Assembly: GCA_050011895.1 (NCBI GenBank)
Contig: JBEKIF010000013.1
Location: forward strand, 62,001 to 126,000
Direction of reading: 5' to 3'
Origin: DATBGO01 sp050011895
GTDB lineage: Bacteria > Actinomycetota > Actinomycetes > Streptosporangiales > Streptosporangiaceae
DNA: 64,000 bases
The position numbers and the translations under genes were made by a program. This document shows, in pieces, positions 49,393 through 56,613 of this stretch. How positions within the stretch are numbered: the first letter of the stretch is position 1; each line of letters opens with the position of its first letter. Below the pieces are notes generated by a model. It worked only from the letters and a program-made list of their open reading frames with translations. It ran no database searches and had not been told where the DNA came from.

Positions 49393-52080
49393 GTGACCGA
49401 TGCACAGCAAGCTCAGCTACCGCCGCAATATTCGCCGGCCGACGTGGAGCAGCGACGCTACGAGGGCTGGGTATCGGCGGGCTACTTCGGCGCCGACCCG
49501 CGCTCGAGCGCTCCGCCGTTCACGATCGTCATCCCGCCGCCCAATGTGACCGGCTCGCTGCACATCGGTCACGCGCTTGATCACACGCTGATCGACGCGC
49601 TGGTCCGCCGCCGCCGGATGCAGGGTTACAACGCGCTGTGGGTGCCCGGCATGGATCATGCCGGGATCGCCACCCAGAATGTGGTCGAGCGAGAGCTCGC
49701 CAGGGACGGCCTGAGCCGCCACGACCTGGGCCGCGAGGCGTTTGTCGAGCGGGTCTGGCAGTGGAAGGCGGAATCAGGCGGCCGGATCCTCGGCCAGATG
49801 CGCCGGCTCGGCGACGGCGTGGACTGGGACCGTGAGCGCTTCACCATGGACGAGGGCCTGTCCCGCGCAGTGCAGACGATCTTCAAGCGGCTGTTCGACG
49901 ACGGCCTCATCTACCGGGCACAGCGCATCATCAACTGGTGCCCGCGGTGCCTGACAGCGCTGTCGGACATCGAGGTCGATCACTCCGATGACGAGGGCGA
50001 GCTGGTCTCCGTCCGGTACGGCGACGGGGACGACGCGATCGTCGTGGCCACCACCCGGGTGGAGACGATGCTCGGTGACACCGGGGTCGCCGTGCACCCC
50101 GATGACCCGCGGTACAGCCACCTGGCGGGCCGCGAGGTGGAGCTTCCGCTCACCGGACGGATGATTCCGGTGGTTGCCGACCCGCACGTGGACCCCGAGT
50201 TCGGCACGGGCGCGGTCAAGGTCACCCCCGCGCACGATCCCGACGACTTCGAGATCGGCCGCAGGCACGAGCTGCCCGCCATCATGATCATGGATGAGCG
50301 CGGCGTCATCACTGCCCCCGGGCCGTTCGAGGGCCTGGACAGGTTCGAGGCCCGGCCCGCCGTGCTGGCGGCGCTGCGGGCCGAGGGGCGGATCGTGGCG
50401 GAGCGCCGCCCCTACCTGCATGCGGTGGGGCATTGCCACCGGTGCGGTACCACTGTCGAGCCGCGCCTGTCGCTGCAATGGTTCGTGAAGGTCGGACCGC
50501 TGGCCAAGGCAGCCGGCGATGCGGTCCGGGACGGGCGGGTGCAGATCCACCCGCGCGAGATGGTGCCGCGCTATTTCGACTGGGTCGATGACATGCACGA
50601 CTGGTGCATCAGCCGCCAGCTGTGGTGGGGCCACCGGATTCCGGTCTGGTACTCGCCTGACGGCGAGGCGGTCTGCATCGGCCCGGAGGACGAGCCGCCG
50701 TCCGGCGAGGGCTGGCGCCAGGACTCGGACGTGCTCGACACCTGGTTCTCCTCGGCGCTGTGGCCGTTCTCCACGCTGGGCTGGCCCGACGATACTCCCG
50801 ACCTGCGCGCGTTCTATCCGACCAGCGTCCTGGTCACCGGCTACGACATCCTGTTCTTCTGGGTAGCCAGGATGATGATGTTCGGGCTCTACGCGATGTC
50901 CGCCGCCGGCCCGGACAAGTCGGTGCCGTTCCGGCAGGTCGCCCTGCATGGCCTGGTCCGCGATCAGTTCGGCAAGAAGATGTCCAAGACGCGCGGCAAT
51001 ACCGTCGATCCGCTGGACTGGATCGGCAGGTTCGGGGCTGACGCGACCAGGTTCACCCTGGCGCGCGGCGCCAGCCCGGGCGGCGACGTGGCCGTCAGCG
51101 AGGAGTGGGTGGCCGGGGCGCGGAACTTCTGCAACAAGCTCTGGAACGCCACCAGGTTCGCCTTGCTCAACGGTGCCGTGGCCGACCGGGGGCTGCCGGA
51201 GCGGCAGGCTCTGGCGGTGCCCGACCGGTGGATCCTTTCCCGGCTCGGGTCGGTCATAGCCGAGGTGGACGAGCTCTTCGAGCGGTTCGAGTTCGGAAAG
51301 GCCTGCGACGTGGCCTATCACTTCGCCTGGGACGAGTTCTGCGACTGGTACCTGGAGCTGGCCAAGGCACCTCTGACCGGGGACGATCCTGGCGCCGCCG
51401 AAGCGACTCGTAGGGTGCTCGGCACCGTCCTCGACGCGCTGCTGCGGCTGCTCCATCCGGTGATCCCGTTTGTCACCGACGAGCTGTGGACCGCCTTGAC
51501 GGGCGGCGACTCTGTCGTGACGGCACGCTGGCCGGGTGCGGCGGCTGCCGGTGCGGCCTCCTCCGGTGCGGGCTTCGCGGCTGCGGGCCGGTCCGCTGCG
51601 GGCTTCTCGGATGCGGCGGCGGAGGCCGAGATCGCGGCGCTGATGCGGCTGGTCACGCAGGTCCGCAGGTTCCGGTCCGACCAGGGCCTGCGCCCGTCTC
51701 AGCCGGTACCCGCCGAACTGGCCGGCCTCGAAACGACCTTCCTGGCCGGCCACGAGGCCCGGATCCGGTCGCTGCTGCGGCTCACCAGCCCGGCTGCCGG
51801 GTTCGCCCCTACTGCCACGGTTCAGGCCGAGGGGGTGACCGTACGGCTGGACACTGCCGCGGCCATCGACCTAGGCGCCGAGCGGCGGAGAATGGAGAAG
51901 GATCTCTCCGCCGCGCGGGCTGATGTGGACGCGGCGGCACGCAAGCTAGCGAGCCCGTCGTTCATCGAGCGTGCTCCGGCTGCAGTAGTGGCCAAGAACC
52001 GAGACCGCCTGGCCGCCGCCGAGGCAGCGATAGCCCGGCTGGAGGATCGGCTGGCGGCCCTGCCGCCGGCGGCCGGCTGA
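49393..52080 (+). CDS. valS: Valyl-tRNA synthetase
   Basis: 895 residues from GTG at 49393; TTG at 49351 would add 14. It charges tRNA-Val. HIGH is at 57-60 (GSLHIGHALDHT), the CP1 editing domain is intact (VETMLGDTGVAVHPDDPRYS), KMSKT is at 529-533, and the anticodon-binding domain and C-terminal coiled coil (ERRRMEKDLSAARADVDAAA) follow. Between the anticodon domain and the coiled coil there is an Ala/Gly/Ser-rich insertion of about 30 residues (AAAGAASSGAGFAAAGRSAA) not usual in the family. The start choice rests on the -10 box directly upstream. Confidence 0.95.
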   Translation: MTDAQQAQLPPQYSPADVEQRRYEGWVSAGYFGADPRSSAPPFTIVIPPPNVTGSLHIGHALDHTLIDALVRRRRMQGYNALWVPGMDHAGIATQNVVERELARDGLSRHDLGREAFVERVWQWKAESGGRILGQMRRLGDGVDWDRERFTMDEGLSRAVQTIFKRLFDDGLIYRAQRIINWCPRCLTALSDIEVDHSDDEGELVSVRYGDGDDAIVVATTRVETMLGDTGVAVHPDDPRYSHLAGREVELPLTGRMIPVVADPHVDPEFGTGAVKVTPAHDPDDFEIGRRHELPAIMIMDERGVITAPGPFEGLDRFEARPAVLAALRAEGRIVAERRPYLHAVGHCHRCGTTVEPRLSLQWFVKVGPLAKAAGDAVRDGRVQIHPREMVPRYFDWVDDMHDWCISRQLWWGHRIPVWYSPDGEAVCIGPEDEPPSGEGWRQDSDVLDTWFSSALWPFSTLGWPDDTPDLRAFYPTSVLVTGYDILFFWVARMMMFGLYAMSAAGPDKSVPFRQVALHGLVRDQFGKKMSKTRGNTVDPLDWIGRFGADATRFTLARGASPGGDVAVSEEWVAGARNFCNKLWNATRFALLNGAVADRGLPERQALAVPDRWILSRLGSVIAEVDELFERFEFGKACDVAYHFAWDEFCDWYLELAKAPLTGDDPGAAEATRRVLGTVLDALLRLLHPVIPFVTDELWTALTGGDSVVTARWPGAAAAGAASSGAGFAAAGRSAAGFSDAAAEAEIAALMRLVTQVRRFRSDQGLRPSQPVPAELAGLETTFLAGHEARIRSLLRLTSPAAGFAPTATVQAEGVTVRLDTAAAIDLGAERRRMEKDLSAARADVDAAARKLASPSFIERAPAAVVAKNRDRLAAAEAAIARLEDRLAALPPAAG

Positions 52081-52128
52081 ACAGGGCGGCAGCCTGCGGC
52101 CGGGGGCTGGTCACCGGCGTGCGGCCAG

Positions 52129-52140
52129 TAGGCTGCCTGG
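52129..52140 (+). promoter_or_regulatory. -10 box of a leaderless transcript for the folC unit
   Basis: TAGGCT (52129-52134) ends 6 nt before ATG at 52141, which opens a short frame running into folC. No convincing -35 element is seen. Confidence 0.45.
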
Positions 52141-52170
52141 ATGACCGCCAGCACCCGCGCGATGCGATGA
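52141..52170 (+). CDS. Candidate 9-codon leader ORF coupled to folC
   Basis: ATG at 52141 reads MTASTRAMR and stops at TGA 52168-52170, overlapping the folC ATG (ATGA). With a -10 box 6 nt upstream, ribosomes would load at the 5' end of the mRNA on this ATG and reinitiate at folC, which lacks its own ribosome-binding site. The peptide is probably unimportant in itself. Confidence 0.4.
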   Translation: MTASTRAMR

Positions 52171-53690
52171 CCGCCGACCCGCAGGACCGGCTGGCCGCCG
52201 CCGAGCAGGCGATCCTGGCCAGGCGGCCGGAGCAGTCCATCGAGCCGTCCCTGGACCGGATCGCGGCCCTGACCGAGCTACTGGGGGACCCGCAGCGGGC
52301 CTACCCGGTGATCCACCTCACCGGCACCAACGGCAAGACCTCGACCGCCCGCATGATCGACACCCTGCTGCGCGCCCGTGGCCTGCGGACCGGGCTCTTC
52401 ACCAGCCCGCACCTGTCCTCCATGCGGGAGCGGATCTGCGTGGACGGCGAGCTGCTGAGCGCGGAGCGGTTCGCTGATGCCTACGACGAGGTGCTGCCCT
52501 ACGCCGAGCTGGTGGACGCCAGCCAGCCGGCCCGGCTGTCATTCTTCGAGATGCTCACCGCGATGGCGTTCGCGGTGTTCGCGGATGCGCCGGTCGACGT
52601 GGCCGTGATCGAAGTGGGCGTCGGCGGCACCTGGGACTGCACCAACGTCGCCGACGGCGCTGTCGCCGTGGTCACCCCGATCTCCATCGATCACACCCGT
52701 TACCTGGGCTCCACCATCCCCGCGATCGCCGGCGACAAGGCGGGCATCATCAAGCCCGGCTCGGTGGCGGTGCTCGCCCAGCAGCCGCTTGAGGCCGCGG
52801 AGGTGCTGCTGCGGCGGGTGGCCGAGGTTGGCGCGACCGTCGCACGGGAAGGCCTGGAGTTCGGCGTCGTCAGCCGCGAGCTTGCCGTCGGCGGCCAGCT
52901 ACTCGGGCTGCGCGGGCTGCTGGGCGGCTACGAGGAGGTATTCCTGCCGCTATTCGGGGCCCACCAGGCCGGCAACGCGGCCTGTGCGCTCGCCGCGGTC
53001 GAGGCGTTCGCCGGCGCCGCCACCTGGGACGCTGCCGCCGGGGGGGCGCTAGCCGGGGGCGCGCTAGCCGGGGGCGCGCCGGCCGGGGGCGAGGCCGTCG
53101 GTCGAGGTGGCCAGCCAGGAGCGCTTGGCGATGAGCTGGTGCGGCAGGCGTTCAGCAGGATGTCCTCGCCGGGCAGGCTGGAGGTGGTCCGGCGCAGCCC
53201 GGTGGTGCTGGTGGACGCGGCGCACAATCCGGCCGGGATGGCGGCCGCCGTGGCCGCGCTCTCGGAGTCCTTCACGTTCAGCGAGCTGGTGGCCGTGATC
53301 GCGGTCAGCGAGGACAAAGACGTGCCGGGAATACTCGATGAGCTCGAGCCGCTGGCCGCGCAGCTGATCGTGACGCGCAACTCATCGGCACGGTCGATGG
53401 AGCCGGGGAAGCTGGCTGACCTTGCGGTCAGCGTGTTCGGGGCGGACCGCGTCATCGAGGCCGCCCGGCTGGATGACGCGATCGAGATCGCGGCCCGGCT
53501 CGCCGATGAGTCGGACGCCGGCCAGGCTCGCGGCGCCGGCCTGCCTGGCAGCGCGGCCGTCCTGGTGACCGGTTCGGTAGTCACCGCGGGAGACGCCCGG
53601 CGCCTGCTCACCGGGGGCCCGGCCGAGCATCCGGCACCTGGGCAGGCGGGTGAGGGGCCGCTGGCCTCCGGTCCGCCGGGGCTGCCGTGA
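52167..53690 (+). CDS. folC: Dihydrofolate synthase / folylpolyglutamate synthase
   Basis: 507 residues. It adds glutamate to dihydropteroate and to folates. The ATP-binding loop is GTNGKTS at 53-59, followed by FTSPHLSSMRERI, the metal-binding segment VAVIEVGVGGTWDCTN, ISIDHTRYLGSTIPAIAGDK, and the C-terminal domain with VVLVDAAHNPAGM. An insertion of Gly/Ala repeats (about residues 290-320; GGALAGGALAGGAPAGGE) encoded by near-identical 15-bp units lies in the linker between the N- and C-terminal domains. The tail is Pro/Gly-rich. Its stop overlaps the next start (GTGA). Confidence 0.94.
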   Translation: MTADPQDRLAAAEQAILARRPEQSIEPSLDRIAALTELLGDPQRAYPVIHLTGTNGKTSTARMIDTLLRARGLRTGLFTSPHLSSMRERICVDGELLSAERFADAYDEVLPYAELVDASQPARLSFFEMLTAMAFAVFADAPVDVAVIEVGVGGTWDCTNVADGAVAVVTPISIDHTRYLGSTIPAIAGDKAGIIKPGSVAVLAQQPLEAAEVLLRRVAEVGATVAREGLEFGVVSRELAVGGQLLGLRGLLGGYEEVFLPLFGAHQAGNAACALAAVEAFAGAATWDAAAGGALAGGALAGGAPAGGEAVGRGGQPGALGDELVRQAFSRMSSPGRLEVVRRSPVVLVDAAHNPAGMAAAVAALSESFTFSELVAVIAVSEDKDVPGILDELEPLAAQLIVTRNSSARSMEPGKLADLAVSVFGADRVIEAARLDDAIEIAARLADESDAGQARGAGLPGSAAVLVTGSVVTAGDARRLLTGGPAEHPAPGQAGEGPLASGPPGLP

Positions 53691-54010
53691 AACAGCTCTG
53701 CGCCATGGTGCTGATCATGGAGGCGATCGTCATCGGGCTGGCGATCCCGGTCGCGCTGACCGTCCAGCATGCGCCCGCGCGGGCGGCCGGCATCGCCGGC
53801 GGATCGCTGGCGGTCGCGGCAGTGGTGCTCGCCGCGGTGGCCAGGTGGCGGCTCCGATGGACCCTGATCGGGGGGAGCGTGCTGCAGCTCCTGGTGATCG
53901 CGGCCGGTGCGGTGGTCGCAGTCATGTATTTTCTCGGCGCCATTTTCGCGGCATTGTGGGTTATCGGGATATTGCTCGGGTACCGGGCTGAGCAGGCCTG
54001 GACCCGCTAG
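53687..54010 (+). CDS. DUF4233 small membrane protein
   Basis: 107 residues, four hydrophobic helices (CAMVLIMEAIVIGLAIPVAL, AAGIAGGSLAVAAVVLAAVA, WTLIGGSVLQLLVIAAGAVV, MYFLGAIFAALWVIGILLGY). It is the DUF4233 gene that follows folC in many actinobacteria. GTG overlaps the folC stop, so it is translationally coupled. Function unknown. Confidence 0.9.
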   Translation: MKQLCAMVLIMEAIVIGLAIPVALTVQHAPARAAGIAGGSLAVAAVVLAAVARWRLRWTLIGGSVLQLLVIAAGAVVAVMYFLGAIFAALWVIGILLGYRAEQAWTR

Positions 54011-54153
54011 CACCTAGGCACTTCGCGGTGCACGGCGCGCCGCCATGTCCAGGCCACGGCCCGGGCCGGTAGGCTCTTCCGCAGGGGACCAGCTTCAGCG
54101 AAGCCCGTAACTGCGAGCTAGCGGATCGTCGCTGCTGGTAAGGAGATTGTTCG

Positions 54154-54444
54154 TTGCCTGCCTACCACCGAACCTGGCCAGTGCCGATGACGTGCACTTT
54201 CGCAATGTCCTCGGATATTGACCCCGCCGCCGCCGGCGGACCGCCAGCTGCGAAGATGGCAACGCAGGCGCTGGCCAGGGGAGCGCCGCAGCAGCCGCCC
54301 GGGAGGACGGCCAGGACACCGGCCGTCGCTGGCACTATCGGCAAAGATCGTGCGTTAGAAAGTGTGGATAAATACGCCATGCAGATCGGCCGCCCTGATC
54401 TTGTCCAGCACAACGTCAAGATCTTGTTTCCTGACCTTGTTTAG
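54154..54444 (+). CDS. Hypothetical small protein in the place usually held by ndk
   Basis: A 96-residue frame from TTG with AAGGAG 8 nt upstream. The N-terminal two-thirds is Ala/Pro/Gly-rich and unstructured. The last 33 residues (KDRALESVDKYAMQIGRPDL, VQHNVKILFPDLV) are more protein-like. It has no nucleoside-diphosphate-kinase motif. A perfect E. coli-type DnaA-box sequence (TGTGGATAA, 54363-54371) and an inverted repeat GATCTTG/CAAGATC (54397-54403 / 54417-54423) lie inside it, so the stretch may be regulatory DNA upstream of mreB. Confidence 0.35.
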   Translation: MPAYHRTWPVPMTCTFAMSSDIDPAAAGGPPAAKMATQALARGAPQQPPGRTARTPAVAGTIGKDRALESVDKYAMQIGRPDLVQHNVKILFPDLV

Positions 54445-54558
54445 GAAGCCTCGGCATAGCCGATGAATGACAGAGGGCCGGCCTCGGGGGATGGGCGTCG
54501 GCCGGGCAGCAGCAACAAGATCATCTAGCAAGACGTTTCCGGAAGGTTCTCGTTCCAC

Positions 54559-55590
54559 ATGAGTAACGCGCTGGCGTTTCTGGGCCGTGACATGGCCGTC
54601 GATCTCGGTACCGCAAACACCCTGGTATATGTCCGGGGCCGGGGAATCGTGCTGAACGAGCCGTCGGTGGTGGCGCTCAACACAAACACCGGGCAGATCG
54701 TCGCCGTCGGCGTCGAGGCGAAACGGATGATCGGCAGGACGCCAGGCAACATCGTGGCGGTCCGGCCGCTCAAGGACGGCGTCATCGCCGACTTTGACGT
54801 GACCGAGCGGATGCTCAGGTACTTCATCCAGAAGGTGCACCGCCGCAGCCACCTCGCCAAGCCGAGGATCGTCGTCGCGGTGCCGAGCGGAATCACCGGC
54901 GTGGAGCAGAGCGCCGTCAAGGAGGCAGGCCACCAGGCAGGTGCCCGCCGCGTGTACATCATCGAGGAGCCGATGGCGGCGGCGATCGGGGCCGGCTTGC
55001 CGGTCAACGAGCCGACCGGCAACATGGTCGTGGACATCGGCGGCGGCACCACTGAGGTGGCGGTGATCTCGCTTGGCGGCATCGTGACCTCGCAGTCGAT
55101 CCGCGTCGGCGGCGATGAGCTCGATCAGGCGATCATCAGCTTCGGCAAGAAGGAGTACTCGCTCATGCTCGGCGAGCGCACTGCAGAGGAGATCAAGATG
55201 GCGCTCGGGTCCGCGTTCCCCGCCATTGACGAGCCGAACGCGGAGATCCGCGGCAGGGACCTGGTCAGCGGGCTGCCCAAGACGGTCGTGATCTCCGCCG
55301 AGGAGATCCGGCGGGCGATCGAGGAGCCGCTCACCGTGATCGTGGACGCGGTCAAGACCACGCTGGACAAGTGCCCGCCGGAGCTGGCCGGTGACGTGAT
55401 GGACCGTGGCATCGTGCTCACCGGCGGCGGCGCGCTGCTGCGCGGGCTCAATGAGCGCATTCGCGAGGAGACGGGCATGCCGGTTCACCTGGCGGATAAC
55501 CCGCTTGACTCGGTGGCCCTCGGGACCGGTAAATGCGTCGAGGACTTCGAGACGCTCCGCCAGGTGCTCGTGCCGGAGTCGAGGCGCTGA
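54559..55590 (+). CDS. mreB: Rod-shape-determining actin homologue MreB
   Basis: 343 residues, ATG with GAAGG about 11 nt upstream. Actin-fold motifs: phosphate 1 AVDLGTANTLVYVRGRGIVL, the PLKDGVIADFDVTE region, VVAVPSGITGVEQSAVKEAG, phosphate 2 VVDIGGGTTEVAVISLGGIV, and adenosine motif IVLTGGGALLRGL. MreB filaments guide wall insertion; in filamentous actinobacteria they mainly support spore-wall formation rather than tip growth. First gene of the mreBCD-mrdA-rodA cluster. Confidence 0.97.
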   Translation: MSNALAFLGRDMAVDLGTANTLVYVRGRGIVLNEPSVVALNTNTGQIVAVGVEAKRMIGRTPGNIVAVRPLKDGVIADFDVTERMLRYFIQKVHRRSHLAKPRIVVAVPSGITGVEQSAVKEAGHQAGARRVYIIEEPMAAAIGAGLPVNEPTGNMVVDIGGGTTEVAVISLGGIVTSQSIRVGGDELDQAIISFGKKEYSLMLGERTAEEIKMALGSAFPAIDEPNAEIRGRDLVSGLPKTVVISAEEIRRAIEEPLTVIVDAVKTTLDKCPPELAGDVMDRGIVLTGGGALLRGLNERIREETGMPVHLADNPLDSVALGTGKCVEDFETLRQVLVPESRR

Positions 55591-55647
55591 CCAGCCTGAG
55601 CACTGACTTATGCGCACTGGCGCCTGCGGCGCGGACGAGGTGATCTT

Positions 55648-56610
55648 GTGCACGACTCCCGGCGGACCCGCTGGGTCCTGGGCGTGCTCCTGGTAGCTGC
55701 CATGGTCCTGATCACCGTCGATTACCGGGACGGCTCCGCGGCGCCGCTGCGCGGCCTGCGCGGCCTCGGCGGGACGGTATTCGGCGGCGCGGAGCGCGCG
55801 GTCAGCACCGTGACCAGCCCGATCTCCGGACTGTGGCGGTCTGCCCGGACGCCGGGCGGCACCGGCACGCAGGTCTCCGAGCTGCAGGGCGAGGTCATCA
55901 GGCTCCGCGCCGAGCTCAGCCAGGCCCAGCTGAGCAAGGCGGACTACCAGCAGCTCAGCCAGCTGCTCCAGCTGTCCGGCCGGGGCGGTTACCGGATCGT
56001 CGCGGCGGACGTCATCGCCGTCGGGCAGGAGTATGCGCAGACCGTGACACTGGATGCGGGCAGCAGGGATGGCGTGCGGGTGCAGGAGACGGTACTGAAC
56101 GGCCAGGGCCTGGTCGGGACGGTGACCGCGGTGAATCCGCAAACCTGCACGGTGCTGCTGGCCACCGACGCCACCTCGGTTGTCGGAGTAAGGCTGGCGG
56201 GCAGCGGCCAGATCGGCTGGGTGACCGGGGAGGGCACGACGGCGGCGGGCACCGGGCTGCTGCGGTTGCAGGTTCTGAACGCCACCGCGGTGCTCAGCCC
56301 GGGCCAGCAGCTGGTGACCTCCGCGTCGGTCCATGACCGCCCGTACGTGCCCGGCGTGCCGGTCGGGGTGATCAGCCAGGTGGAGAACCGGGCGGGCTCG
56401 CTGAGCGCCATTGCCCTGGTGCGCCCCTATGCCGACCTCACCGCCCTGGGCGTGGTCGGCATCGTGGTAGTGCCCCCGCGCCGCGATCCCCGCTACTCGG
56501 TGCTGCCGCCGAGCCCGAAGCCACGCCCGACACCGACCGTGACGGTCACCGTCACGCCCACGCCGTCGGCGAGCTCGACCGGCGGCGCTAGCCCTGGCGC
56601 GGGAGGCTGA
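55648..56610 (+). CDS. mreC: Rod-shape-determining protein MreC
   Basis: 320 residues from GTG. A single N-terminal membrane helix (WVLGVLLVAAMVLITVDY) is followed by a coiled coil (SELQGEVIRLRAELSQAQLS) and two beta-barrel lobes (TVTLDAGSRDGVRVQETVLN, GQGLVGTVTAVNPQTCTVLL; GVPVGVISQVENRAGSL). The extracytoplasmic tail is Thr/Pro/Ser-rich (PTPTVTVTVTPTPSASS). MreC links the cytoskeleton to PBP2 and RodA. The stop lies 3 nt before the mreD start. Confidence 0.94.
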   Translation: MHDSRRTRWVLGVLLVAAMVLITVDYRDGSAAPLRGLRGLGGTVFGGAERAVSTVTSPISGLWRSARTPGGTGTQVSELQGEVIRLRAELSQAQLSKADYQQLSQLLQLSGRGGYRIVAADVIAVGQEYAQTVTLDAGSRDGVRVQETVLNGQGLVGTVTAVNPQTCTVLLATDATSVVGVRLAGSGQIGWVTGEGTTAAGTGLLRLQVLNATAVLSPGQQLVTSASVHDRPYVPGVPVGVISQVENRAGSLSAIALVRPYADLTALGVVGIVVVPPRRDPRYSVLPPSPKPRPTPTVTVTVTPTPSASSTGGASPGAGG

Positions 56611-56613
56611 CAT

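Noticed and set aside
54363..54371. Replication origin near the DnaA-box-like sequence
   Set aside because: Only one TGTGGATAA site is present, with no box cluster and no dnaA, dnaN or gyrB nearby; single matches occur by chance.
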